Positions 1-11,784 of a stretch of 64,000 bases of DNA are shown here, one piece after another (the stretch's first letter is position 1; every line of letters begins with the position of its first letter). The position numbers were made by a program, and so were the translations under genes. The DNA comes from Geosiphon pyriformis (Eukaryota > Glomeromycota > Glomeromycetes > Archaeosporales > Geosiphonaceae): contig JAAOMT010000426.1 of NCBI GenBank assembly GCA_016748015.1, positions 153,620 to 217,619 of the forward strand, given 5' to 3'. The notes under the pieces were generated by a model, which ran no database searches, was not told the DNA's origin, and saw nothing but the letters and a program-made list of their open reading frames with translations.

Positions 1-107
1 AATGTTTTATCCGAAATATTTCAAAAAGAAATATTATTAAAATTCATGGTTTCAGCTTCACAAATTGTGAAAAACACTTTGGAATTCTTCTCTTTTGTTT
101 CATTTTA

Positions 108-109
<2 letters not shown>

Positions 110-148
<39 letters not shown>
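110..148. repeat. (TTA)n microsatellite
   Basis: About thirteen uninterrupted ATT/TTA units. Confidence 0.9.
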
Positions 149-1305
149 TCAAAGATATACTGATGTCTCCATGTGAAAATCGAAGCTCGAGTAACTTTCT
201 TTTCAAAGTACTCTAAACAAACCATTGGAAATTTGATTATTGCTTGTTTTTTACGATAATATGGCGTGGGTTTTAATCATCTGTCTACACATGCAATCAT
301 GGCGACATATCCTTTTTCAGTGATTCAGGAGTTAGGAGTTACGCGCATTGTTTTTGCTCAAGAAGCAAGCACAACATCTATCATCATTTTTGATTGCCAA
401 ATCGACTAGTTCCTAGTTTAAAGTTCTTTACTTAATTTATTAGATCCTTTACTATTTGTATGATGTCGTGTTGAACGTATTAGCTTTGCCGACGTTTTGA
501 GTCGCAAAAAGCCAATTATAAGGAGTATTTGTGATAAGTTAAACCTTCAAAGTGTTGCTCCCAGTGAATATGGACGACTTAAATGTTGTAAGACGCCCAA
601 GGTGCTTATATTTATCCCCATTTAAGTTGATGAAATAATATCCTAAGAGTGACTCTTGGTGAGCACAGAAGGGTTCTGCATCAGTTTAATGAATTTTTTG
701 GTGATTGCGTATAAGCTTCTCCCTAACCTAAGACCCGAATAATTTTTATTAAATATTTGTGTAACATATGTTATCTTTTTGTGATTCCTGCTGTTTGTGT
801 AGATGAAAAATGAAATTATTTTTCCCAAAGGCACAAAACTTGTTCCCTAACCTGATGGGATGGATGTCACAAATACGTCGCTTAAGTTTTCGTTGGACCT
901 TGAACAGCTGATTATTAGATGCATTTTTGAACTTTGATAATAGAGAATGAAAATTCGAAAATCCGGTGTAAACACTGACGAGGAAGAATGAAATTCAAAA
1001 TCTTGTGTTTAAACATTCACTGACAACGGAGTAATAAAATGCTCAATGAAGAAGGATGTTCAAAATATTAAAATATCTTTATTCTTCCCAGAGTCATAAA
1101 TAAGTCCAAAAACCTGATTTTTTGGTAAAGTCTCCTTTCATTTATGGTTAGGTTCCGCAAAAAATCTTCATTTTAAATGCAAGATTCTGATGCAAAGAAA
1201 TTTGATTTTCAAAATAAAGAATGGGCTTTTCAAATTAGAATATAAAAAACAGTTAGCATGATAAACACAAGTGAATTTATAAGGAATTTTTATGCATAGA
1301 CAATC

Positions 1306-1333
1306 AAATAATAATAATAATAATAATAATAAT
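1306..1333. repeat. (AAT)n microsatellite
   Basis: An uninterrupted run of AAT units, followed by TGATTATT. Confidence 0.9.
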
Positions 1334-1385
1334 GATTATTTGAAATATATATAAAAAGATATTGAGGCTTAAGAAATAGGTATTT

Positions 1386-1387
<2 letters not shown>

Positions 1388-1420
<33 letters not shown>
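1388..1420. repeat. (AT)n microsatellite
   Basis: An uninterrupted AT dinucleotide run of about 33 bases. Confidence 0.9.
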
Positions 1421-1422
<2 letters not shown>

Positions 1423-2259
1423 TTAAATAACAAAGAAGGAAAAACGATTAAACAATCAATTCAATATTTTTTTTAAAAGAAAAAACAATTTAAATTCAGA
1501 AATTATAATCCGAGAGAACATAATCAAAAGATACATGTATTTAGTCTTAAAATTTTCTCAGGGAAACAGGCTTTTATCTCCATTCATCATTCATCAAAAG
1601 TGAAATATTACGTAATTCAAAAAAAAATAGATTAAACCCAAAAACTTTGCTTCTGAAAAGGGTTTTGCTAAAATAGCTTTAAAATTTATTTTTAATCCAG
1701 TCAATTCAAGTAAAAAAAAATTGAAATTGAAATTCTTTAACTTTCATTATTTTCCTTTTTTGGAAGCATTTGAATTTGGATTTGGATTATAATAAAAAAG
1801 TATGAAATCAGATACACTATTGTAAGTGTTTTTGGAAAATAAAGGTTTTTTTAGTTTATAAAATAATTTTACATGGTACTACTATTCATCTTAAATGGAA
1901 CTTGAAAAAATCTAGAAACCCCCATGTTATTGAGGGAAAAAGGATTTTATACTAATCTCTTAATGAGAAATCCAATACACTTATTTATAATCAATGTTTC
2001 CGAAATATCATTTTCATATTTATCTTTTATAAAAGGAACAGTCGATTTTAAAAAGAGGTAAAAATTCGATCTTTTCAAAATTAAGATCCAATATTTTGAA
2101 ACCAAAAAAATAGGTAATCTAAATATGGGAACCAAGTATTCCAGATTAGTAATGGTCTAGATTTATCATCATTTACTTTTGATTTCCTTTGATTAGCCAT
2201 CATTAAAAAGATGATGCGGGAAGCATCTTTTTAAAATCGATAAAAGCAGAGTGAGTGAG

Positions 2260-2297
2260 TTGGTTGTTTGGTTGATTGGTTGGTTGATTGGTTGATT
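2260..2297. repeat. GGTTGATT tandem repeat
   Basis: Four to five imperfect copies of an 8-base unit (GGTTGATT/GGTTGTTT) lie about 110 bases upstream of the gene at 2407. The minus-strand reading (N-Q-P-I repeats) is a by-product of the repeat. Confidence 0.85.
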
Positions 2298-2406
2298 TAT
2301 TACTTTTGAAACAAAAATTTTTTTACAATTTTCGAAAACTTTAATGAAAGTTTGCCCTAATATTTTCATTTTCAAAAGGTTTAAAGTCGATATTTTCATG
2401 TAATAA

Positions 2407-2949
2407 ATGCAATCTCTAACTCCAATTGTTACTGTATTAAACAAAAAAATCAATCATATATTGAATCCTTCATCACAAAATGATAAACATCCAAAAGATA
2501 GATTTCAAAAAAGACCACTCTCCATAATAGTTGATCTTTTTACAAATGATAAATCATATGAATACAATCAAAGCAATTATAGTTTCCTCCCAACACCAAA
2601 AACTCCTATTGAAGCAAATACACAAAGTGATTCCTTGGTCTTTACCACTTTCTTTGATCAACTTCGGGAAGAGGAAGAAAAAATTAATAAAATGGCTATA
2701 AAGAGGTACCATCGACAAATTACCATTATTGAAGATCAAATTAACATACCACCATCACCACCACTACCACTACCACTACCACTACCACCGATCGAACATG
2801 AGGAGTTAGGTGAAATGGAGTACAATATTCAAAGTGAAAAAAAAATTCCTTTTCATAAAATGTTATCGTTTGATACTTTGATATTGGGAGAACAAATATC
2901 TGATGAACGTCAAACTTTCTTCACAAATAATAAGTATTTTGCAAGTTGA
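2407..2949 (+). CDS. Hypothetical protein with Pro-Leu tract, 180 aa
   Basis: An uninterrupted ATG-initiated frame of 180 codons in otherwise AT-rich DNA. I do not recognise a domain. The protein is polar and looks largely disordered, with Asn/Ser/Gln-rich segments, a Glu-rich patch (about residues 92-97), and a Pro/Leu tract near residues 117-130 encoded by CCA-CTA repeats at 2746-2790. The length of the frame and its balanced amino-acid use argue for a real gene or first exon. The frame ends at a TGA just after AATAATAAGTATTTTGCAAGT, which may hide a splice donor, so a 3' exon could be missing. No signal peptide or membrane segment is visible. It may belong to the short, rapidly evolving proteins typical of these fungi. 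Confidence 0.5.
   Translation: MQSLTPIVTVLNKKINHILNPSSQNDKHPKDRFQKRPLSIIVDLFTNDKSYEYNQSNYSFLPTPKTPIEANTQSDSLVFTTFFDQLREEEEKINKMAIKRYHRQITIIEDQINIPPSPPLPLPLPLPPIEHEELGEMEYNIQSEKKIPFHKMLSFDTLILGEQISDERQTFFTNNKYFAS
2746..2790 (+). repeat. CCACTA in-frame repeat
   Basis: Tandem CCA-CTA codons within the CDS at 2407 encode alternating Pro-Leu. This is a coding microsatellite likely to vary in length. Confidence 0.8.
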
Positions 2950-4160
2950 ATCTTTTTAATTTTGATTAGGGTGAAAACTTATTTGATCGAGATTCATTAA
3001 AAAGTTGGTAACTTTTTGATTTACAAAGATATTTTTGTTTTAATTATTCTAAAATATTGATTTTTTATTTTTATAAAAAAAATTTTTATGATATAGATTG
3101 TAAATTCTCAACAAATTTTCTATTGAATTTGTAGTATAAAGTAAATTAAAAATTTTTCAAAATATATATTGATAACAAAGGATCAATTATTTTTTATTTG
3201 CATTAAAAAATAATAAGACGTTTGACAATCAGTTAGTTTGATCAATGTAATAAATAAATAATTCTCATTCGATCTTATTTTAGGGAAATAATTTTCTTTT
3301 AAAGTCACACCCCTTTATTTTTTAAAATTTGGAAATTTATGGTAGATGTAAATAGTTTTCTTAAAATAGAATTTTATTTAATTAACCATATATATATATA
3401 TGATGATCTAATTATATCAATTGGAAGCACGGACAGACGAGAATGGGATTTTAAAAAGAATTTAAAATTTTCATACAAAAAATCTTCTTTCAAAGTTTAT
3501 ACTATAAATAAAAATTAATTATTCACAATGACTTAAAATTTATTTATTTGATACATTAAAATAAAAACTTTTTTTAAATATCAATTTAAAATAAATTTTT
3601 TTTGAAATTCCTTTACAATAAAACTTTTTAACTTATACTGAGAATTATATCAAATTTTTTCATATCATAAATATAATTTTTTGTTTAAATAACTGATACT
3701 CTTTTCTCTTTTGACGGTTTTCCAATTTCAAAGAATTCAGTTACGACTTATATATTTAATAGTTGCTAAAAAACTATATAATGGTTTGATGTTTATTTTT
3801 AACAAATTTACCATCTCAAATGAATTATTGGAGAAAAAGAAGGACCATCATCCTTCTGTTTATATTTATATGCGTACACAACGCTTTATTTACATGATTC
3901 TAAAAGAAGTGGCACAAGAGTTCTTCAGGCGGTGCCTGCCTAACTTATCAATCCCCCGTTTATGATAAAAATGTTCATCAATAAAATTCTAAGAATAACA
4001 AAGCTGACTAAAATACAAATTTTAAGCTAGATATTTTTTGAAAATGATTCTAGGAATGACTTCATATGTCATTAGCAAAATTTTTTAAATGTTATTTTAC
4101 TATTTTCAATTAGATTTGATGTTAGTTGAATCCTAGAAGTAATTTTAACTTTTTGAGATT
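2950..4160. other. AT-rich intergenic region
   Basis: Very AT-rich sequence separates the convergent genes at 2407 (+) and 4165 (-). The short frame near 3711-3965 starts from TTG and has no recognisable domain, so I do not call it. Confidence 0.5.
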
Positions 4161-4164
4161 TATT

Positions 4165-4728
4165 TTATAAGCCAAAATGTTCTATCATAAAGTTTCCCTT
4201 GTAGAAAAGATCATTATCCCAAAAATTTTTATCAATTTTCTTCTTGTTTCGCTCATCAACGGCAGAAAGGGGAATTTCAGACCAATCCTCGTCTATATAA
4301 TTTTTTAGTTCTAATGGCTCATAAACTGGAATATTGCTTCTAGTCCTATCCCTTTCCGAAAATGAGTACCAAGAAAAATTGCGTTTTGCTTTGTGACAAT
4401 CCTCGTTTTGAGATTCATCAAGGACTAAGGATGTTGGTTCTTCGTAAACCACTATTTCATTCCTCAAATCCCCATATGTAGAGGGATCAAAAGGTGTGCT
4501 GGGATGTTTTTCTTTTCCCCAAGGTTCAGAAGAAAGTAAATGTTTCTTTTCAATTCGGAAAAGGTTACCAAAGTCTACAAAACTTAAAGAATCTTTTTGG
4601 TTGTATATTTCCGTTTCGTTATCAATCTTTGGGATATCATTTGCCGCTCTTTTTAAAAATTTCGAAGTATCAACAGTAAGGAAACTATTGTTTTGTCTTT
4701 TCTTTTTTGTAATTCTTGGAGGTGACAT
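4165..4728 (-). CDS. Hypothetical basic/acidic protein, 187 aa
   Basis: The first ATG in the frame is at 4728 (codons upstream come only from a TTG). The protein starts M-S-P-P-R-I-T-K-K-K-R, a short basic stretch that could act in nuclear localisation. The rest is mixed charged sequence with several aromatic residues and a Trp-rich C-terminal third (about residues 155-187, including DEDW and NFWDND). I do not recognise a family. A TATA-like ATATATAAAG lies at about 4814-4825, roughly 90 bases upstream of the start on the coding strand, which supports this start and orientation. No intron is needed. TGG codons are intact, unlike in the transposons of this window. Confidence 0.62.
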   Translation of the reverse strand: MSPPRITKKKRQNNSFLTVDTSKFLKRAANDIPKIDNETEIYNQKDSLSFVDFGNLFRIEKKHLLSSEPWGKEKHPSTPFDPSTYGDLRNEIVVYEEPTSLVLDESQNEDCHKAKRNFSWYSFSERDRTRSNIPVYEPLELKNYIDEDWSEIPLSAVDERNKKKIDKNFWDNDLFYKGNFMIEHFGL

Positions 4729-4813
4729 TTTAATTTTATTATTATTCAATTTTTGTGTATTTTACAATTGTCTCAAGATTTTTTGTGGCAAAAAAAAAGA
4801 CGATTTTAACGTC

Positions 4814-4825
4814 TCTTTATATATT
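4814..4825 (-). promoter_or_regulatory. TATA-like box for gene at 4165-4728
   Basis: Read on the minus strand, ATATATAAAG sits about 90 bases upstream of the ATG. Position and composition fit a TATA element, but the surrounding DNA is AT-rich so the specificity is low. Confidence 0.35.
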
Positions 4826-4849
4826 GAAAAGATTCATATTGTATGAATT

Positions 4850-7480
4850 GGAAACTAATACCCTAACTAGGACTTGTTAATGTGAATTCCCAATATACCC
4901 ATCAATCTGTAAATCTGAATTCTTAATATGCCCATCAATGGCTTCGATAATATTATTTGTTACACAAATTTACAGCCTTTAAATAACAATTGACTGACAA
5001 ACATAAAATTTACCCGATCCAAAATGGTTTTTAATTCGGAATGATATGGCAAAAGAAGTTAAAAAAAATTAGATTAGTAATATTTATCCATATGAATTAT
5101 TCATTATTCATTATGAAAAAGGTATGGTTTTATTGATGATAAGTCGTCAATATTACCGCCTCGGTTTGATGTAAACTCCGTAAGTATGCCGAAACTTGCC
5201 AAAAATTATTTGAATTTAAAAAAATTATTTTTTCACCAATTATATCACAGTTAGCCGATTGGAAGGACTATCAAGATCGAATAAACTTCGATTGCATATG
5301 CTAATCTGATGATATTTTAGAGCATTCCCTTTTTAAATGATTTCAAAATCCTCTAAGATCATTTAAAAGTATTTTGACTGAAACCATCATCATTATACGC
5401 AATATTTATCGCAAAACTTTATAGCTTTTTCTTTTGTTTGGATTTCTTTTCCATTCATATTTATTTCATTCAAAAATCCAAGACATTAAAATGTCATCTC
5501 ATTATTATATATTAGATAACAAGTAATTTTTTATTTTTCTATTTACTTTTAATATTAATTTTTAAAATAATGGGTACAAAGTTTTATTATTTATACTTTT
5601 TTTTATTTACACATCAATAAAATAAAATTTGAAAATTTAATCAATTAAAATAAGAATAAAATTAAATTTTTAATGGTATAATAATACATTAATAACAAAC
5701 AAAAGATTTATTAAAAATTCATAATATTTAGTATTTTCAAATTCGTAATATTTGTAATAAAACAAATATTTCATAAATGGAGATTTTTTTAAAAACCAGA
5801 TTTTATAATTAATAATTATTTAGTTATTTATTTATTTATTTATTCATTCTAATTCTATTCATTTTTAATAAATCATTTAACTTTATTTCTGATAAATATT
5901 TTTTAAAATTAAACTCATTTATTTATTTTATTTTATTTTATTTATTTATTATATTTTGCTTTATTTTGATTTTATTTGAATTTCAAAAATAAAATTTTGC
6001 AATTTAAAAATTATCATTGTATATCATATTTTTTAAAATTTTTATTTTATATTATAATTAATAAAAAAAAGTTCTTAATTTAATAATTTATTATTATGAT
6101 TATATTTTGTAATTAATTTAAAATTCGATTTTCAATTAATATATTAATTTTTCTAAACCTTATATATTTTTAACAAATTCTTGCTTTAAAATGACTAATT
6201 ACAATGAATGTTTTTAATTTTTACAAATTTATTCAAAATTTCATTTTTTAAATATTTTTTGTAAATCTTATAACTTTTCAAATCAATTAGTGAACAATCA
6301 TAAGTAACAATTAACTATAAATTCGAAACAATTAGCTAAATGTCAGTAATCAGTTAAAATGTATTCGATGGATAAAATTAGTTAAGTAAAGAAATTTTTA
6401 TTAACAAAATTGACAATATTTAAATTTTAACTTAAAATAATAAATTTGACTCAAATATAAAATTTATTCTCAAAGTCTTCAAGGTATTTATAGTAATTTC
6501 CAGTTTTAAATATTTATTTAAAATATATAAATCTAAATAGTATATATGATACTTTATTTTTTAATAAATTTCTTTTAAAAAAAATTCATAATTATATAAA
6601 ATTTGTAAAGGTTTATTAATTTTGATTCTTATTTTAATTCATTGAATAAATTATATTTTTATAATCATATAACCCAATTTAAAACATTTGTTTTTTAAAA
6701 AAAAATCAGATTTTACATTGCTAATCATATAGAAATATTACATTTATTTTTTTAATTAATAAAACTAAAAATATATAAAAACTTCAAATTTAAAAAAAAA
6801 AAAAACTTATTTTATAATTAGCTTGAAATTTGAAAACTTATGATTGTATTAATACGTATAATATGTAATGCAAAAAATATATATATTTAATTTTAATTAC
6901 AATGAATTTAAATCTAATGATATTTGATCTTCATCGAAACAGATTTTAAAATCTTCCAGAATCTTCCAAACTTATTTCCATTCTTACCTATTTTATTCGG
7001 GAGAAAAAATAGAATTGATACCACCAAAATACAGCCACTTTTATATTTAGCCTATAGGTAAAAATAAAAGAAATGCATAATACTTAAAAAGTCTTCACAA
7101 AAGACATATGAATCCAAAAGTTTACACGGACTTTATTGTTTAAAGCCCCCTAAATTTGCACCTGATTCTTTTTGATTAGCATAAATCTAAAACCATTATG
7201 TCGTAATACCTTTTATTTTCTTTGTTTCAAATGCTAAGTACTGCTCAAAATATTTTTCTAAAACAAAAAAATAAATGTGTATCAAGTTAATAAAACTATC
7301 TCTTCTTTCTTTTCCTAGTTTTGTATTTTCAATAAAATAGATTGTGATAGGAGGGTTTGATCCTATATAGTCCGTAATCCTTCAATCAAAAGAGAAACTT
7401 CAAAATAAAAGAAATTCCTCAATTGTAACCATCGAGTGTATTTATAACCTCTCTTCGCCAAAAAAGGAATTTTTTTCATA
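4850..7480. other. AT-rich gene-free block
   Basis: From about 5500 to 6950 the DNA is almost entirely A and T with no open frames of note. Its composition matches the decayed transposon blocks at 34-38 kb and 39.8-41.8 kb, but I could not align it to a known element here. Confidence 0.45.
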
Positions 7481-7489
7481 GAGAATTGA

Positions 7490-8202
7490 TTCCATTTAAA
7501 AAAATACACGAACGATTTTATTGTTGCTCAAAAATTCGTCATTGAACCGGATATAAATACCAAATCAGCTAAAATTTATAAAAACCTTCCATCATGCCAA
7601 GAAAATTTTTACCTAAACTTTTATTCTTTTCATAGAACTTTAGATAAATGTCACCCTCAGTTTCAACCACCCGAAATTACTCGTAAAAATTGGTCTCAGA
7701 TTCACCTAAAGAATTTAGTTTTACCCCCTTACCCACTCAGAGTAACAAATGATCAGATAATGGACGATATGAAAGTCTCAAAAACTAAAGAGATTTTCGC
7801 ACAACAATGTTCTAGCTGTAAAGAGAGTAAAAAATATGTGAAGATTTTCTCAACTGGTGTACAAAACATAGAGAAACTGATAACTTCTTTGAATAAAGTC
7901 ACTGGACGTTTCGAGCCGTTTAATAGTAAGGTTAGGAATTTTGTAATTTAATTACTTGATTTAGCCGAAATTTTCCTCGCCTTTTAAGACTCTGAAATTT
8001 GTTTTATAATATTTAGGAAAAATGTTTAATTTTTCAATTCCGTATAAATGAAAATTCTACACATGATTCCAAAGAAACTAGCTTTCAATGTTTATCTCAT
8101 GATATCCTCTCAAGCTGTTCTCTTGACGATCTAAATATCCTTGTTAACATGACGACTTCGAAAGATTTAAATCTTTCCTTATCTGAAAAGAAAAGTGTGT
8201 GA
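7490..8202 (+). CDS. Unrecognised spliced gene (first exon missing) or pseudogene
   Basis: A frame stays open from about 7490 to 7930 without an upstream ATG (first Met codon at 7760). It then reaches a donor-like AAG/gttagg at 7931. A candidate intron of 86 bp ends at atttag (8015-8016), and the frame resumes in phase 0 at 8017 and continues 61 codons to a TGA at 8200-8202. The combined reading has balanced amino-acid use, several Cys residues (including a C-S-S-C pair near 7811) and no known domain. Because the open frame spans a phase-0 splice, I think it was coding. The in-frame TGA at 7487-7489 and the lack of a start mean either that an upstream exon joins within 7490-7760 (an AG at about 7563 is one option) or that the gene is broken. 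Confidence 0.4.
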
Positions 8203-8209
8203 CTACGAA

Positions 8210-9560
8210 AAGAGCTTGATTCCTAATAAAAATAATCAACAAAGAACTCTCGCATCATTTTGATTTATTATAGTCATCCTACCCTTCAAAATATGATTCA
8301 AATCAGCTTTATTTCTCATTTCCTAAGCTATTAAATTCCTTTTTATTTAAATCTCATGTTAAAAACTAAAAATAATTTAAATAAGTGTTGGCTTGAAAGA
8401 AAATTTTTCAAGGCTTTGTTTTTATTTTTTTGGATGAATATAAAGTCGGACTGATGTATTATATTTAAATCTAGTCTTCATATGAAAAAGCCAATTTTGA
8501 CCAACTTGGAGGAACTTGAATTTAATTAATTCAAGTTCCAAAAGCATCTTTGCATCATTCATGAATAAAAACAATATAATAGATTTTTGAGATGGCGCAA
8601 GTAGAAAAGAACTTTTGATATATGCTTTTGCCTTTTTTACCGACAAATAAACAGTCTCATTGGCTGTAGATCCTAACCATTTCTAGAAGCTAAATTATCA
8701 TCAGATAAGAGAGTCCATAAATGTTTGGCATGAAAAAAGGGAAATTTTCTCTTTCATTCGTTGTTAAAACGCATGTTTAGTGAGCCTGATAAGTAATACA
8801 AATTTTTCAAAAGAAATCTTAGCTAACAGAAGAGGTAACAAGGCCATAAATAATAAATTAATGGCTACGAGTAACTATTAAAGTAACTTGGGAAATAAAG
8901 AAAAATTTACATTCACCTCGATCTCCATTAATTTAATCAAGTTTGATGCAGCCAATTGACCCAATTGATGAGTGCGCACTCTCAATTTTGTGTATTATTC
9001 TTTATTGTTTCGAGAAACAAAAGGGATTTTTCACACATAAATTATCATGACCAGAACCATTGTTCATAAGTGATTTTTTAATCAACCATTTTATTGTGGT
9101 TTCAAATTTATGTTTCTCTCTATGAGCTACAAATATTATCACCGAAGGTTTATGTTATAGCGTTTGAATAAGAAATAAATTTTTATAAGTTTTAGCCAAT
9201 GCAAGTTTATCAATTCAAATGTAGCTATTGCGTTTTGAATGTCAGTTTTTTTAAAACTTTTCAAAAACCTCAAAAGATAATATATGGAATAAATAAATTT
9301 TCATTTTAAAATTCAAATTCTGTCTTGCCAATTTTTTAATAACTTACAAACAAGAAAATAGTCTTTCAAAAATTTCGTACATTGAAAATATTTTCATTCG
9401 CATCCAATTAGACAATTTCTTTTTTTTAAATATCAATAATATTAAAAACTTCACCGGCTTGATAAATAATAAAATGCAGACAAAACAAACACATTAAAAA
9501 TATTTAAATATATGCGTTACTTCAATATCACTTATTATGTTATTTTTGATTTACTTTTAT
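8210..9560. other. Intergenic region without recognisable gene
   Basis: Composition is moderate in GC but no frame has coding character. The minus-strand frame at 8422-8646 has no motif support. Confidence 0.4.
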
Positions 9561-9564
9561 GTAA

Positions 9565-10620
9565 ATTTAATTGGCTGAATTGAAAGCAATATAGCTTTCA
9601 CTTGAATGCATACTAGCTGGAAGGAAATGTGATATATATTTTTGGAATTGATGAAGGCCAGTAGACCCGATTTTTGCAAGGTATGTTGGTTAGAAAGGAA
9701 ACATATTGCTTCATTGGTTAGAGGAAAAACTTTATATGTAAATTAGATCAAGATCAAAGAACAGACTGACATTTCTGGTAATATGGAAACAGACAGTCTA
9801 GCAGGTAATGCAGATATTAATGGTTTAGCCGTGTTCAATAAGGTTGCGTATAGCATTTGGTCAATCGAAACAGTATTGCAATTTTTTATAATCTTAACCA
9901 GTACGTTCGAGATTTGTATTATGTGGTACACTATATAAGGTGGGAAGTGAATTGTTTGAACAAATATTTGAATGCAAACATTTTAAATATTGTTAATTGG
10001 AAAAAAACTCCTGACCTAAAAACTGACATGAAAAGCAAAAAATTTATCAAATTACAAACATATCTCATAAAAATTTGCATAACATGCTACCAGTGGCTAA
10101 AAAAAAGCTTTATAATAAAAGTTACCCTAATGCAGATGTGACAAAGTTAAATCATCTAATTACTCTTTTGCATGTAATGCAGACATTGAAATAAAAGTTG
10201 TATTGTTAACAATTGTTGAACATCTGACGGCTAGTGGTACATATTAGAACAAATTCAGAGTCTTTTGAAATCTAAAAATTTGATTTTCTTCTACACTAAT
10301 GCTGGTATACACATTAAATAAAAATGCATACACAGCTTTGGTTAAAAAATTTGTTTTCAAAAGTTAATACAACAAATTTTTGAAAACTTCAAAGATATAA
10401 AACAATTTAATTAACAATAAATATTCTCTTTATATTAATCTAATAAATAATAAAAGTTAAGAATTTTGAATAAATATGATTTTTAAATGGCATTTAAGTT
10501 TAATAAAAACAAGAAGATATTAAAATTTTAACTTATAAGAAATTTTCTAATGTATTATAAAATAGTTTTATTAAGTCAAATAACTGGTTACATATAAAAA
10601 GTACATAATTTGAATTTATT
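9565..10620 (+). mobile_element. LINE copy A: 5'-truncated non-LTR retrotransposon remnant
   Basis: The sequence enters a LINE ORF2 in its RNase H domain: A-E-L-K-A-I is followed by a stop and L-S-L-E-C (9574-9612), matching M-A-E-L-Q-T-I-A-L-A-L-E-C in copy C. A conserved RPDF and the R-K-H-I segment follow, then S-G-N-M-E-T-D-S-L-A-G-N-A, the C-terminal RNase H block. After 9857 comes the domain I associate with the end of these ORF2 proteins (V-R-D-L-Y-Y, R-W-E-V). The LINE tail motif (TTACATATAAAAAGTACATAAT) lies at about 10587-10610. Truncation at the 5' end with the 3' end kept is usual for LINE insertion. Many stops make it non-functional. Confidence 0.75.
9857..10141 (+). pseudogene. 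LINE A ORF2 C-terminal fragment
   Basis: The longest intact stretch of copy A. It contains the post-RNase H region, with V-R-D-L-Y-Y, H-Y-I-R-W-E-V and T-D-M-K-S-K-K-F near 10021-10050. The start codon is incidental. The reading closes at a TGA, and similarity continues in broken form to about 10500. Confidence 0.65.
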
Positions 10621-10639
10621 ATAGAATATACAATTGTAT

Positions 10640-11780
10640 ATAATCAAATAATAGTTGAAACTATATTTATTAAAAAATTAGTTTTAATTAAAATTTTAAT
10701 TTTTTCTTATATATATTTTTATTGCTTAATAAAGTAGTGTAAAGATTGTAAAGACAATATTATTAATATTAACTAAGCTTATAACTATTGTTTTAGCATT
10801 AGAATGTATTCTAAATAGTAATAATTATATAGTTTATATAAATAGTTTGACTGTTATTAACATGTGTAAATTTGAGATGATTTTAAGACAATCTTATTTT
10901 TATAACAAATATTTAATAAAAAAATATTAAATTACTAATATTATATATAATAAGAATTTGTTTATAAATTAAATTAAAATTAAAAATTAAAATAATTATT
11001 ATATAATTGTAGAAATCTATTTATTTGGTTATTTGTTATTATATAATATTCTAAAAAAGTTTTTGTATTATTTTGGTAATATAACTATTTTTGACAATAC
11101 TTAACATTTTGTTTATAATATTTTTGACTTTATTAATTATGTTTAATAAAAATCAAAACAGTGAAAAAATTTTGGATGTTAATTTGGTTAAAAACATTAA
11201 TTAAAATAAAATTATTTTGATATAATATTTAAACTTATATTTTTGGTTTAATTTTACTAATCCAAAACTGTTAAACTTAGTTTATATTATAAAAATATTA
11301 AATAAAAAGTTATTTCTAACTAAATAAAATAATGTTACAATTTAATTTATATAAATATTATTGGTCTTAATTATAATATTATTAAATTTTTTAATTATAT
11401 CTTTAAATCTATTAATATTTTAAATACTAAAATAAATGTTGCTTCTAAATATAATTTTATGTGATAGTTATAATTTAATACTGTAATTAAAACTCTTATA
11501 TTTTATAAAAAAATTTTGGTTTTTTTTAGATAATTTAAATAATTTTTTACTATTTAATAATATATATATAATACTAATAAAAAGTTTTGTGTTTAAATTT
11601 TGGTTTATTAATATTTTTAAAACTTTTAAATTTATTTATTTAAGTACTTTAAAAATCATAAAATTTGTTTGTTTCTTTGTAATATTTTATAAAAACAAAA
11701 TTTAATTGTTTAAAATAAAATTATATATTAATTTTAAAAATATAATTTTTTGTTTAATATATATATGAAAAAATAAAAAC
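10640..11780. other. AT-rich block between LINE A and LINE B
   Basis: Nearly pure A/T with no open frame. The composition changes abruptly to near-balanced at about 11785, where LINE B begins. It probably represents another decayed element, but no motif proves it. Confidence 0.4.
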
Positions 11781-11784
11781 AAAA

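Larger units (their letters stand above)
1..2400. other. Gene-free AT-rich left edge with microsatellites
   Basis: I find no convincing coding region here. Open frames are short, with no recognisable motif. The stretch around 440-640 has a more balanced composition and could be an old coding remnant, but I cannot identify it. Confidence 0.5.

Noticed and set aside
2193-2453. Minus-strand ORF with N-Q-P-I repeats
   Set aside because: Its repeat is the translated GGTTGATT microsatellite; the rest has no coding signal.
4494-4846. Plus-strand frames opposite the gene at 4165-4728
   Set aside because: Overlap the better supported minus-strand gene; no motif, and Phe/Leu-rich composition typical of shadow frames.
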